From: Galeruca laticollis | Taxonomy: Eukaryota > Arthropoda > Insecta > Coleoptera > Chrysomelidae | NCBI GenBank assembly: GCA_963921935.1 | Contig: OY998176.1 | Location: 173,534,445-173,598,444, forward strand | Length of the DNA stretch: 64,000 nucleotides | Reading direction: 5' to 3' | Part shown: positions 11,280-24,434 of the stretch, piece after piece | Numbering within the stretch: the stretch's first letter is position 1 | Layout of the letters: each line of letters starts with the position of its first letter | Notes under the pieces: model-generated | Database searches by the model: none | The model's input: the letters and a program-made list of their open reading frames with translations, nothing else | Told to the model about the DNA's origin: nothing | Made by a program: the position numbers and the translations under genes

Positions 11280-11996
11280 TTATGGACATGAAAATAGAAC
11301 TTACAGAAATGAGAAATGATTATATGGAAATGGAGATAAAATTGATGACAAGTATTTTGAGAATAGAAGAGATTTTAGAAACTTTGATAGAAGAAATGAT
11401 AATGAGAATAGAAATGAAATTAGGCAACAAAATAGATGGACAGGAGAAAATAATTACATTTATAGGAGCAAATGGAAAGAAGTTATATGAACTAAGCAAA
11501 TTTATGATACAAAAGATTGAATTAAGGATGGGAAAGAAGTTGATATGTAAGCATAGTTGATAAAGAAGTCAGAAACAGACGTAATTATTGATGAATTGAT
11601 GAAATATAAGGAAATAATTGATTTTGAAGAGATCGATAGGATTAAATTATCAAATAATTGAATTTGGGGTGGTAAATATGGAAGTATTGGCAATTGAAGA
11701 GGATAATAGGAAGTTGTGGAATATAAAAAAGAAGTGGAATTATGGAAGAATTGGAATTAATGAGTGTAAATAAGGAATATGAAGGGAAAGTGAAGAGTTT
11801 GATAATGAAATATGAAGGATTGATTGAAAAAGAGATTAGAATGGCTAATAATTATGTGCGTGAGATAGAAGGAATAGAAGATATGAAAAGTAATGGTAAT
11901 TGGACAGAGTTTAATGAAGAATATCATGAAGTTATGAATGAATTATTAAAGAAGTATGTGAGAATAATTTCGGAGAAACCGAAGGTTGCTAAATGA
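11280..11996 (+). pseudogene. Pol fragment: protease end and protease-RT linker
   Basis: TFIGANGKKLYELS near 11458-11500 matches TLIGANGKKLCEVS of the intact Pol. Sequence from ~11670 matches the repeated MEVLAIEEDNRKLWNI linker, and 11742-11996 matches MEELVLV.NKEYEEKVK through MANNYV. Here the linker codon that is TAG in the downstream element (18915-18917) reads TGG. The match ends where the RT should begin, so RT and integrase have been deleted. Confidence 0.6.
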
Positions 11997-13134
11997 AAAT
12001 ATAGATATAATATCAAAATGAAGAATACTGAGAAATGTTGAAACAAAATTATATCCAATGTAACATAAATTGTTTAGACAGAGTTGGAAACATTTGAGAT
12101 CATAACAAAAATTATCAACATGTATATAGGAAATTTTAGAATAACAAATAACATTATGTTACAACAAATTTTAAAAATAGATATAGTAAAGTTAATAAGT
12201 TTTATGGGAATTCGGGATAATAGTTTAATTTGATTGAAGATAAGTTTCTAGAAATATGTTAATAATCATTTGGAAGATATTAATATGTTTTACTAGGATA
12301 CTAATAAGATATTTGGTAATTTTGAAAGATGAATTATAATAATATACAAGAATCGATTTGTCATTGTCTCTGCTATCAGAATTATAATGGTAATAAAAGA
12401 ATTCCAATCTCTCTTTGTTATAGGGAAACATAAATTAGTATTTTTTCAAAAAAGACATTTTTGGTAACCACAGGAGAAGAGATTTATTTATTTGAAAAAA
12501 GATTAGTTAGTTGAATTTGAAACCTCCAAGAGACAACATCGAGATAAAAGTTGTCTCAAATTTTGTTGAGAATTTAATTAAATAATAACTATAAAATCAG
12601 ATTATAAAGCCCTACTTTGTAAAGTCAGTGCGTGCATAATGCAATGAAGAATTGCATCGTATCAAGTGTAAGTGGTTCCTGTTTCTAAATCTGATATTTA
12701 GGAAGTTTTGCAAAATTCTAAATACATTTAGAATCCGTACGAGTTTTCCTGTCCTATTTGGTGAGTGCACTCCAGTTTAAAATTATTTCTCGAGAATTAA
12801 CAGGCCTTTTCAAATACGTTTCAAAAATAGATGTATCTATAGGATAATATTAGCAAACCGAATTAACGTTACACATAAAAGATCTTACACCAAGTGAAAA
12901 ATTTTGAATAGACAATTTGAAGACAAATTTGCGTTATTTGACATTGATATACGTCAAGGGTATATTAAACGAGTTGAACTTTTCCATAAAAAAAATTATA
13001 ATTTATCGAGTTGTAGAATATGTTGTAGTAATATTAAGATTGGTAGAAATTAGTATCTTGGTTTCGTTTACAATATTTTGGGGAATAATAAAACTTTTAT
13101 AATTTGTTATCTGATTATATAATATATAATTTTG
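11997..13134. other. Unassigned AT-rich sequence
   Basis: About 1.1 kb without a convincing frame. A purine-rich stretch occurs around 12460-12545, and a somewhat more complex segment runs from 12600 to 12800. It could contain the missing 3' LTR of the upstream element, but I could not match it to the 5' LTR end at 8309-8536. Confidence 0.4.
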
Positions 13135-13541
13135 ATTCCAACTTGTGGGGTACAACAATTGCTTTGCTCTATAAGAGACAAATTTTGGATTTTGTCGGCG
13201 CGTAATACATGTAAAAAAATTGTGAAGGAATGTATACGCTGCTTTCGGGCTAAACCTAGGGACCTAACTTATTTGATGGGTAATTTACAGAGCTGCCGGG
13301 TTAAATCAAGTTTTCCTTTTCTTAACGTAGTTTTGGACGTTTGTATGAGTACAAAGGCTGTCCATCTGGAAGCTGTGAGCGATTTAACAACGGCAGCATT
13401 TTCAAATACACTTAAAAGGTTCATTAGTAGAAGAGGTAAACCTGCAAACATTTACTCCGACAATGGCGGTCACTTTATTGGTACAAATTCAGAAATTAAG
13501 ATACTTTATGATTTTCTGGAAAAGGAATCAGAATATATTTA
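13135..13541 (+). pseudogene. Bel-Pao integrase fragment
   Basis: The frame encodes FWILSARNTCKKIVKECIRC (integrase zinc-finger C..C region), then KAVHLEAVSDLTTAAF, FISRRGKPANIYSDNGGHF and NSEIKILYDFL, all hallmark strings of Bel-Pao integrases including the SDNG catalytic aspartate. The stretch between SSFPFLNV and CMSTKAVHLE is shorter than in the family, so the first catalytic Asp region has been deleted. No LTRs or other Pol domains are nearby. Only a fragment survives. Confidence 0.8.
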
Positions 13542-13750
13542 ACATTTTGCATGCTATAGTAATTTTGATTTAATCAGTGACATTTGCTAAATTTCTAGTG
13601 ACAATTAATATGTAAATGTCATAAAATAATTCAAGTGCCTTTTATTATATAAAAAAAAACAGCTACTCGAGATTCGGAATATAGAATAATATTTGAAAAT
13701 TGCAATATTTGAATTATTAATATTTAAAAATTTTTGATCCCTCCCTAAGA

Positions 13751-14027
13751 TTAGAGTGATTAAGTATATTGTGAATTAATTTATCTTTCTAAATCCAGAA
13801 ATTAATATTTATCTTGGCCGGGCATTGTTTGACAACTACTGTCAAAAGTAAATTAGGTTACGTACGCTACTAAAGGTGTGTGTACAAGAGTGTCGCTACA
13901 ATCACAAATTGTGAAAACGTCGACAAATAATATTTAATATTGTTAAATGCATAAGATAATATTAGATATATAACAATTTGTCACCCAAACGTGGGGAAAC
14001 TATAAAAAAGAATATTAAATATATAAC
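13751..14027 (+). repeat. Second copy of the LTR-end and PBS segment seen at 8309
   Basis: Nearly identical to 8309-8584, including 'ggccgggcattgtttgac', 'ggttacgtacgctac' and TGTCACCCAAACGTGGGG. Because it extends past the LTR end into leader sequence, it is not the 3' LTR of the upstream element. It is another 5' end, cut short by the (AT)n tract and the nested Gypsy. Confidence 0.8.
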
Positions 14028-14046
14028 AATATATAAATATATAACA

Positions 14047-16103
<2,057 letters not shown>

Positions 16104-16122
16104 TGTCACCGCAACGTGGGGC
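16104..16122 (+). other. Primer-binding-site region
   Basis: TGTCACCGCAACGTGGGGC lies immediately after the LTR 3' end. Position and the AACGTGGGGC core match PBS regions of insect Gypsy elements. The priming tRNA is not assigned. Confidence 0.6.
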
Positions 16123-16203
16123 TATTATAGAAATTTTGTAAATTAATAAAAAAGCATTGAAATAATTTTTTTTGACTTTATTAAAAGAATTTAAATACAT
16201 AAA

Positions 16204-18357
16204 ATGGAACGGAAAATGACATTAAGAGACGGAAAGCAGGTAGGAGTTGAAAGTAGGTCTGATGAAGAAAGAGAAGAAAGGAGCAATGGTAGAGGAGATT
16301 TTCAGGTACAATACTTAGAACAAGGGAGAGAACATTCACAGGAAGATATTGCAGAACAAAGACAGGAGGAAGAAGATGTACTTTCGACAGAAGAAAAAGG
16401 ACAGGAGGACAAACAAGAATCTAAAGAAAAAAATGAAATGGATGTGATGAGTATGCTCCAAATGATGATGAAAAGAATGGATCAAAATAAAGAAGATATG
16501 AGGAGAGATATGCGTGGAGATATGAACAGAATGGAGGATAATTTAGATAAAAAAATGGATAAACAAAATGAGAGTATGAATTGCATTAGGGAAGATATGA
16601 ATAAAAATAAGGAAGAATTAAAACAAGAAATGAACATTAAAATGGATCAAAATAGGGAAGAAATAAAACAAACTAAGGACCTAATAATAAAATTAGTGGA
16701 AGAGAAATTGGGACAGGTTGAAAAGAAATTGGAAGAATCAAACACATATATGGAAAACAAATTAGAATCTACTAAACAAGAAATAAGAGGAGAGGTGATT
16801 GGAAGGATCACAGAAATAGAAAATCTACAGATTAACAGAATTAAGGAAATAGAGGAGAAGGAAAAGGATTTCAAAGGAGAAATTCAAAAAGAAGTTAAGG
16901 AAATCAAAATGGGATTTCAAGACACCCAAGAACGAATGGGAAATCTAGAAGGAAAATGGGACAGAACTTTAACTGAATTTCAACAAAATGTTGAAGAAGC
17001 ATGTAAAGAGAAGCAGAAACTGGAGGAGGTGAAAACTGAAAAGAAGATTTGGGAAATACAAAAGGAAATAGAACTTATCAAAAGTAAAATTGAACAAACT
17101 GGAAGTAGAATTTTCAAGGGAGAACAATCAAAAGAAACGATGGAAATGACAAGAAAACTAGAAGACATGGAAGAGAGACTATTTTATTTACAGCAAAAAC
17201 ATGACCAAAGAGAAGATAGGAAATTTCATGAAGTAAGAAATGGAGTGATGGAAACAAAGATAATAAACAATTATATTGGAAACAGAGGGGAACATAAATT
17301 TGAAGGAGATAATAGGAAAATACACCCAAAAGTGTTCATTAAAATTCTAAAGAATAAAATTAAAAACATGCAAAATAGAGAAGACATAAAAGAAATGATA
17401 AGAGAGAACTTAGACAATCATGCATTAGTATGGTATACAAGTAAAGAAGACGATTTTAACAATTTTGAAGATTTTGAAGAACAGTTCATAAGGTATTTCT
17501 GGGGAAATAGTGCTCAAGCAAGAGTAAGAGAAAAACTCTACTCAGGAAAATATGAGACAGGAAGAGGAAAAAGCATGAATGATTATGCTATGACAGTATT
17601 CATGAATGCGAAATTCCTAGACCCACCCATACCAGAAGAGGAAATAATAATGTTTATATCTAGACATTTTAAATGTGAAATAACAGAGACAATCACTATT
17701 CAGAATGTTAAAAATATAGAACAACTTAGTAGTTATTTACAACGATTAGAGAGAAATAGAGTGGACAATAACAACTATAACAGAAATAAAAACAACAATA
17801 ATAGTAACAATTTTAACAGAAATAATCAACATAATAACAATAATAACAATTTTAATAGAAACAATCAATATAATAACAACGATAACAATAATTATGATGA
17901 TAATACAAATAATCAAATTAATAGAAGAAATAATTATGAACAAAATTTTAATAGAACTAATAATATGAATAATAGAAATTATAACAATGGATATAATAAC
18001 AGAAACAATAATAATAACAATAATTCAGGAAATAACAACAATTATAATAGAAATTTTAACAATCAAAATAATTATAACAGAAATTTTAGATATAATAATA
18101 ACAACAATAACAATTATCGAGAGCAGAATTATAGAGAACAAAATAATAGAGGTGGACAATATGATAACCGACAAAGAGAAGAAATTAGAGAACGAAGAAA
18201 AGACTATAGGGAGGAAGATAGAGAAAATGGAAATGGAGCACAAAGAAGAGTAAACAATATCCAAAGAAGAGAAGAGAGAGTGATATCGGTAGAACCGGAA
18301 ATTATTACTGAACAAGAGCCCGACCAAAATTTTGGATCGAGCACATACCAAATGTAA
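16204..18357 (+). CDS. Gag polyprotein of the Gypsy element
   Basis: 717 codons, uninterrupted. Residues ~1-80 are acidic and Gln-rich. Residues ~80-330 are strongly charged with heptad-like periodicity (coiled coil, with repeats of the EDMRxDM and MDKxNE kind). Residues ~375-515 are the capsid-like domain (VFIKILKNKI, HALVWY, FEEQFIRYFWG, MNDYAMTVF). Residues ~519-645 are extremely Asn-rich (runs of N with Y, F, R). The tail is Arg/Glu-rich. No CCHC zinc knuckle is present, so nucleic-acid binding probably relies on the N/R-rich tail. ATG 16204 is the first in frame after the leader and follows an A-rich context. The protein should assemble the intracellular particle. It ends with TAA at 18355, just after a slippery heptamer. 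Confidence 0.9.
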   Translation: MERKMTLRDGKQVGVESRSDEEREERSNGRGDFQVQYLEQGREHSQEDIAEQRQEEEDVLSTEEKGQEDKQESKEKNEMDVMSMLQMMMKRMDQNKEDMRRDMRGDMNRMEDNLDKKMDKQNESMNCIREDMNKNKEELKQEMNIKMDQNREEIKQTKDLIIKLVEEKLGQVEKKLEESNTYMENKLESTKQEIRGEVIGRITEIENLQINRIKEIEEKEKDFKGEIQKEVKEIKMGFQDTQERMGNLEGKWDRTLTEFQQNVEEACKEKQKLEEVKTEKKIWEIQKEIELIKSKIEQTGSRIFKGEQSKETMEMTRKLEDMEERLFYLQQKHDQREDRKFHEVRNGVMETKIINNYIGNRGEHKFEGDNRKIHPKVFIKILKNKIKNMQNREDIKEMIRENLDNHALVWYTSKEDDFNNFEDFEEQFIRYFWGNSAQARVREKLYSGKYETGRGKSMNDYAMTVFMNAKFLDPPIPEEEIIMFISRHFKCEITETITIQNVKNIEQLSSYLQRLERNRVDNNNYNRNKNNNNSNNFNRNNQHNNNNNNFNRNNQYNNNDNNNYDDNTNNQINRRNNYEQNFNRTNNMNNRNYNNGYNNRNNNNNNNSGNNNNYNRNFNNQNNYNRNFRYNNNNNNNYREQNYREQNNRGGQYDNRQREEIRERRKDYREEDRENGNGAQRRVNNIQRREERVISVEPEIITEQEPDQNFGSSTYQM
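18327..18333 (+). promoter_or_regulatory. -1 ribosomal frameshift heptamer AAATTTT between gag and pol
   Basis: The gag frame reads ..caa aat ttt gga.. so the heptamer is in phase as A AAT TTT, the classic X XXY YYZ form. The pol frame is -1 relative to gag. It is open from 18312 and overlaps gag by 46 bases (18312-18357), so slippage here joins Gag to Pol 24 bases before the gag stop. A downstream stimulatory structure was not resolved by eye. Confidence 0.75.
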
Positions 18358-18806
18358 GAAATATCATCTGTACATATGAGCATCCAAGGGAATACATTAA
18401 ATTTGGGGAAGATTTGGAATTAAAAGAAATAACGGGATTAATAAAAATTAAAGGAAAATTAAATGGGAAACAAGTTAAAATATTAATAGATACAGGTTCG
18501 GAAGCGTCCATAATAAAAACAAAATTGATAGAAGAAAATATTAAAAATTATGAAAACAAGCTAGTCAAGATACCGAAAACTACATTAATAGGAGCAAATG
18601 GAAAGAAATTGTGTGAAGTTAGCAGACCTATAATACAGAGCATTGAATTAAAGGATGGGAAAGAAGTTGAGATGCAATTATTGCTAGTGGATAATTTAGA
18701 AACAGACATAGTTATAGGAATAGATGAATTAACGAAATATAAAGCAAGAATTGATTTTGAAAAGATGGAGATAGAATTAAATGGTAATAAGATTGAATTT
18801 GAAAAA

Positions 18807-19010
18807 GAAAATATGGAAGAATTAGAATTTGAAGAGGATAATAGGCAGTTATGGAATATAGAAAAGAATGGAAATATGGAAGTATTGGCAATTGAAGAGG
18901 ATAATAGGAAGTTATAGAATATAAAAAGGAGTGGAAATATGGAAGAATTGGAAATTGGAGAGGATAATAGGCAGTTATGGAATATAGAAAGGAATATAAT
19001 TATGGAGGAA
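18807..19010 (+). repeat. In-frame ~63-bp tandem repeats in the protease-RT linker
   Basis: Three consecutive units begin NMEELEFEEDNRQLWNIEKN, then NMEVLAIEEDNRKL, then NMEELEIGEDNRQLWNIERN, followed by a partial fourth (MEELVLV). The middle unit carries the TAG stop. At least the middle unit type is also present in the older relative near 11670-11740. Confidence 0.8.
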
Positions 19011-21696
19011 TTGGTATTAGTGTGTGGAAATAAGGAATATGAAGAGAAAGTGAAGAATTTGATTATGAAGTATGAAGGATTGATTAAAAAGGAGATGAGA
19101 ATGGCAAATAATTATGTACATAAGATAGAAGTTAGAGGAATAGAAAATTTCAGAATAAGAACATATCCCATACCTTATAAATATAGAAAAGAAGATGATT
19201 CAGAGATACAAAATATGTTAAAAGACGGTATTATAGAGAGATGTAACACAAGATATGTAAACCCTATTGTGGTCGTAAAGAAGGCAAATGGTGAATTAAG
19301 ATTATGCCTAGATGCAAGAAATATTAATCAATACACTGTACCACAATACGAGGCTCCGATGAATGTGGAAGCAATTTTTGGGCGCATTACGAATACTAAA
19401 ATATTTTCTAAAATTGATTTAAAACACAGTTTTTGGCTGATTCCTTTGGATGAAGATAGTAGAGATTACACAGGCTTCTCTATTGATGGTGTGTTGTACA
19501 GATTTTGTGTAGCTCCATATGGTATACAAAGTGCTTGTTCGGCCTTGGTTAGAGCATTACACCAAATACTAAATAAATTTGAAGACTTTGCACTTCATTA
19601 TATCGATGATATATTAATCTTCTCTAATGATGAAGAAGAACACCTAAAACACATTGAAATTATTTTAAAAGAATTAGATAGAGCAGGTTTAAAAATAAAT
19701 CAAAATAAATGTAAATTTTATCAGGAAGAGATATGTTTCCTAGGTTATAGAATAGACCAAAATGGAATGTCTATGGATGAAGAGAGGATACAAGCAATAG
19801 TAGAATATAAGAGACCATCAAACCTAAAATCTCTTAGAGGATTTCTAGGGATGATGAACTATTTTAAACGTTTGATACCTGATTTGAGCATGAAACAAAT
19901 ACCTTTAATTAAGCTTTTAAAGAAGGAGAATAAATGGAAGTGGACTGAGGAAACTGAAATAGCTTTTAATGATTTGAAGGAAGCATTTACTCAACAATTG
20001 AAGGTTTATCATCCAAATTATGATCTACCATTTATATTAAGAACAGACACATCCAAAGAAAGGTTTGCAGGAGTGCTATTACAGATGCAAAGAGACATGG
20101 AAGTACCCATATGTTTCGTATCAAGGGTGACGAAAAATTATGAGAGAAATTATGGGGTATCAGAATTAGAATTGGCAAGCATAATTTTCTGTGTGACTAA
20201 ATTTAGATTTTATTTATTAGGAGCAAAATTTACGATAGAAACCGATCATTCCTCACTTACAACTATTTTGAAAAACAGATTTGGCAACAGTAGAATTCAT
20301 AGATGGGGTTTAATATTACAGGAATATGACTTTGAAATTAAATTTATTCCAGGAAAAACAAATGTAGTGGCAGATGCGCTAAGCAGAGAAAGTAAGGGGG
20401 ATGATAATAAGAATAAAAGAATTGTAAAAATTGGGGTAAATATCATGAAAGATTTAGATGGGATATTTTCTTTAAATAGCATCATAGAAGACCAAATGGA
20501 ATTAACTGAAAAACAGAAAAGGAGAGGACAGTTAAAAGAAGATATATGGATAAAGAAAAATGGGGAAACAGATTTATTTATAATAACAGAGAATTTAGCT
20601 AAGAAAATTTTGGAAAATTTACACAGAAGAAATGGACATATAGGAGCTAGGAAATTACAGCTACTATTCAGAGAAAATTATATTAGTAAAGGGGACCAAA
20701 GTATAGCAAAATTGATCACCAGTACATGCCATATTTGTCAATTAGGGAAAAGCAAAAATAGAAGAAACGAGAACATAGCAAAATCTATATTAACAACAAG
20801 ATGTGGGGAAATAATTGCAATAGATTTCCTAAGTAATTTGATACCCAGTCAACAAGGAAATTGCCATATTTTGATAGTGGTTGATTTATTTTCAAAATTT
20901 ATAAAATTATACCCTACAAAAACAACAAAAAGCAAAGTCATAATGGAGAAACTATCAGAATACACAAAAGAAGTTATAAAACCTGAAAATTGTATAATAG
21001 ATAATGCTACCTACTTTACAAATGAAAGGTTTAAAAAATTTTGTAGTAAAAATCAAATAAATTTAAGAACGATTAGTATTCGACATCCATCTTCAAATCC
21101 ATCTGAAAGATACATAAGAGAAGTGATGAAGTTTTTGAGAATAACTTTGTGGAATCAAAACCATAATAATTGGGAAAATCACATAGAGGAAATTCAAAAT
21201 TATTTAAACAATTTACCGAACACAGTAACAATGGAAAGTCCAATTTATTTAATGAAACAATTGAGACCTCAAAGGAAATGGGAAATAAATTCTACAGAAG
21301 AATTTGAAAAGGTATTGGAAAGAGTAAATAAAAATCTGCAAAACAATGCAAACAAATATCTAAGAAGAATGGAAAAGAAGGAAAAAGCTAAAACTACATT
21401 TAATAAAGGAGACTTAGTAATCATCCGTGCTTTAAGGGTATCAGATAGAAGTAAGAATGTATGTGCAAAATTGAAACCACCTTTCGAGGGACCATATGTT
21501 GTAGAAAATGAGAATGGAATAAATAGTTACGTTTTAAGATATATAGAAAGTGATGAAATAAGAGGTATTTTCAATATAAAAGATTTATACAAATACAACA
21601 AATAATGGAAAAGTTTAAAAAAGAAAAGAATTTTATAAATATTTGAAGTAAAATTTGCATTCATAAAATTTTTACTTACATAAAAGTTTGATAAAC

Positions 21697-21711
21697 GCAA
21701 AATTTAGGGGA
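21697..21711 (+). other. Polypurine tract
   Basis: GCAAAATTTAGGGGA abuts the TG that opens the 3' LTR, the expected position of the plus-strand primer. Confidence 0.7.
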
Positions 21712-23638
21712 TGTTAACATAGAGTAAAACAACACCCTGTATACCGAACATAAATTAAAAAAACTACTTATTTCAAGGAATAAAAATTTTTGAAATTTCA
21801 TTTTTTTTAAAAGATTATCTAAAAAAGGAGACAATCTGTACCATGTACTATTCAATAGAGAAAGCATCTAACTGTATAATTTAAAATAAGATTTGAAAAA
21901 ACATTTGTGAAATGAATTAACAAAATCTCTATAAACCTACAAGACGGAATATTAGAACGTTGTTACATATACAAATGGAAATGATAATCCTTTATTTTTA
22001 TTGTCAAGATAAATAAATAGTGAGATTCTTTTTAAAATGAATATTAGGGTTTGAAGGACATGTAAATAAGATTTTATAAATATTTAAAAACATTTCGATA
22101 TAAGAAGTAAACTGAAAAACATTAATTCTATGGAATGTGACATTTATTGAACGGTTTGACATTATTAACACATATTTTGTAAATTTGAAAATGTCATTTT
22201 GTAAACTAAAGGAAATATAATTTAAGAGACACAATATGAGTTAAAATCATTAAAGAACCTTAAAACAAAGCGTTTTCAATTGATAGATGGACAATTCACT
22301 ATTTGAAATGAAATCTATAAAGAAAAGTTTTGATAACCAAATCTGATTGGTGGAATGTATTCAACAAACTTTTAATCTGCGACAAGTAGTTGTTAATAAT
22401 AAAAAAATTGAAGGAGAAAAGTTTGTTGATTATACAGACTATTGACTAGGTAAAATTCTTTTTGGGTGGTAGAAAATTTGAGAAGCAGCAAAATTTTGGG
22501 AATTAAGAAAACTTTTCAAAAAAATAAGATATTTGGCATCAATATTCAGAAAAGAGAGATACATTGTACTTATGATATGGTAGATTATATATTTAAACAA
22601 GCAGATGTAGAAACTAAGAAACAATTTGGTAATTATGTTTGAATACTAACCGTATAATTGATATATAATACTTGATTAATATTTGTATGGTGGAATGGAT
22701 ATATCCACCATACCTTTTAGAAAGCTTTTGAGTATGTAATTGGACTGAAATGTATTGATGTGGACAGGACATAGCATTGATTCCTGATTTTGTGTAAGCT
22801 GGACCAGTGATGTGACAATTTCCAGAAGGTAGCCTAAAATAAAGTAAAGGATAATTGAAGTGAATTACTATACAGGAATAAGGTATTTAGACTATTTTCA
22901 TTATACATAAAAAAGGTTGAATAAAACTTACCAATTTAGTGAAAAAAATTGAACTTTGGTATTAAACAAACATTTACAACCATTGTGTTTCGCCATTTTG
23001 ATATAATAATCGTTTATATAGAAGTTTCAGTATTATAAGATTTGTATTAAATGTTGCCTATTTTAGATTTGTATATAGAGATAATTTTTTTCATGTGAGA
23101 ACGTGATTTTGTTTGAATGAGTGGTCATAATAGATAGTAGGTTTTTTATTAATTTGTGTCTTGTAAAAGAACAATGTATTTGTCTATTCAAAATATTAAA
23201 TAACGTTCTTTCTAGTTTGAAGAACATTGTAAATTTGTTTTTGATACACTTTATTTCTTTGTGGTGATGGCTCCATCTAGTTTGAACCGTTGGTAGTTTA
23301 AACTGACATCTGTGAATAGTAAAAAGGTTCAACTTGAAACACAGGACCGTCTTAAGAATTTATTACGTATTATTAAACAAGCAAGTACATTTTTATTAAC
23401 AAAATTTTTAAGAAGACAGAGATATTTAATCAAATCTAGGCGCTCATATTATAAATTGAATTTTTGTTTCTCTATACCTGAACCCTACTCTGAGGTTAAA
23501 GAGTTTCTCATGTTTTAAAATATAACCATTTTAGTAATAAAATTTTAAATTTTTACAATATACCGGGCAAATCAAAACTAAATATAAACTAAACTAATAA
23601 TAACTATAAATCATTATTTCTCTCCCCGTTCTATCCAG

Positions 23639-23645
<7 letters not shown>
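21712..23645 (+). repeat. 3' LTR of the Gypsy element
   Basis: 1934 bp, the same length as the 5' LTR. It starts TGTTAACATAG and ends CAGTTTAATA where the 5' LTR ends CAGTTTAACA. Differences from the 5' copy are single substitutions, for example in 'tttcaaggaata', 'cattattaacac', 'catcaatattc', 'aaggtagcct' and 'caacttgaaac'. Confidence 0.92.

Positions 23646-23714
<69 letters not shown>
23646..23714. repeat. (AT)n tract, right part of the interrupted microsatellite
   Basis: Uninterrupted AT dinucleotides joining the Gypsy 3' LTR to the Penelope-like element. Confidence 0.9.
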
Positions 23715-23719
<5 letters not shown>

Positions 23720-23760
23720 TAGTGAATATTGAGGGATTGCAGCAAAAATTGGAGAAGTTA

Positions 23761-23820
23761 TACTCTTAGCGGAATATGTCCAAGCTTTCGAGGATGTTTG
23801 TCCTCATCATCAGGGAGACT
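23761..23820 (-). ncRNA. Hammerhead-ribozyme-like motif in the Penelope 3' terminal region
   Basis: Read on the minus strand, CTGATGA (23813-23807) is followed by a 5-bp stem II (GAGGA/TCCTC) and then GAA (23789-23787). A 3-bp stem III follows (AGC 23786-23784 with GCT 23770-23768), with A at 23767 as the cleavage-site nucleotide. Stem I is weak: three pairs after one mismatch. One extra T separates CTGATGA from stem II. Hammerhead motifs with very short stem III are known in Penelope-like elements. Activity is not shown. Confidence 0.6.
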
Positions 23821-24434
23821 AAAATGAAAAACAACAGTTGAATACTGTGGTCAATAAAGAATAATTGAATGGAGTTCACAACCACGTGTGTACTTACCTC
23901 CGAAGTGAGGTTAGACTCCATATAGTTGTAAATTCGTAAACAACAGATCGTAAATTGTGAAATGATTTACAGGAATTGAGTTAACGAAAGAGCAAACCAA
24001 CCGCATCACACCAGAAAACGAAAATGTCGTAACATTTTATGGAATAAAATAAATAATTTCATCTTCACACGTTACGATGCTGAACGCCGGCAAGGAACTG
24101 ATATAGTTTGCCTCCAAAAGGGATGTACAAGAGACTGCTGCCAACAGTCAATTCAGTGAGCTGTGGGACAATGCCACCATTTTAGTAATGGATTCTGCTG
24201 TAGGGCCAACAATTGGTTAATCAGAAGATGTATATTCTCGAAGAGAGGAAGAGAGAGAAAGAGTGTGAGACAGAGAGAGGGGGGCCGCTCTCAATTATTG
24301 CAATTTGAGCGTGTAGAGCACATAACCTCAATATGACTAACACTGAGGAAGAAAAGAGGAAGAAAAGAGTACAATAAAAGTATTAATATGTAGTAATAAT
24401 ATAATAATTAAGTAAATTTCAATAATTATACTAC

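Larger units (their letters stand above)
8309..11996 (+). mobile_element. Decayed Gypsy-like LTR retrotransposon, relative of the element at 14170-23645
   Basis: The leader, a Gag capsid-like frame, a long coiled-coil region, a second degenerate capsid and a scrap of the protease-RT junction occur in this order. All show similarity by eye to the Gag and Pol of the downstream intact element. RT, RNase H and integrase are missing, and no 3' LTR could be recognised. It is older than its relative because frames are repeatedly broken. Confidence 0.7.
18312..21605 (+). pseudogene. Pol polyprotein (protease, RT, RNase H, integrase) with one in-frame stop
   Basis: Open in the -1 frame except for TAG at 18915-18917. 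Protease: LIDTGSEASII near 18485, followed by LIGANGKKL. A linker with about 63-bp repeats runs 18807-19020. RT: residues after 19120 include LRLCLDARNIN and the catalytic YIDDILIFS near 19600. RNase H: LRTDTSK near 20038 and ETDHSSL near 20240. Integrase: HHCC finger (HRRNGHIG...CHICQLGK, ~20620-20750), then D of AIDFLSN, D of IIDNATYFT and E of NPSERYIREV. Downstream is a basic C-terminal domain, with no chromodomain seen. The corresponding codon in the older relative is TGG, so the stop is probably a single recent substitution. Everything else looks undamaged. Confidence 0.92.

Noticed and set aside
21606..21711. An env gene making the Gypsy element a retrovirus
   Set aside because: Only about 105 bases separate the pol stop from the 3' LTR, with no frame that could encode an envelope protein.
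21676..23332. Minus-strand frames of 60-90 codons in the Gypsy LTRs
   Set aside because: They recur in both LTRs only because the LTRs are duplicates. They have no recognised domain and match the level expected in AT-rich non-coding DNA.
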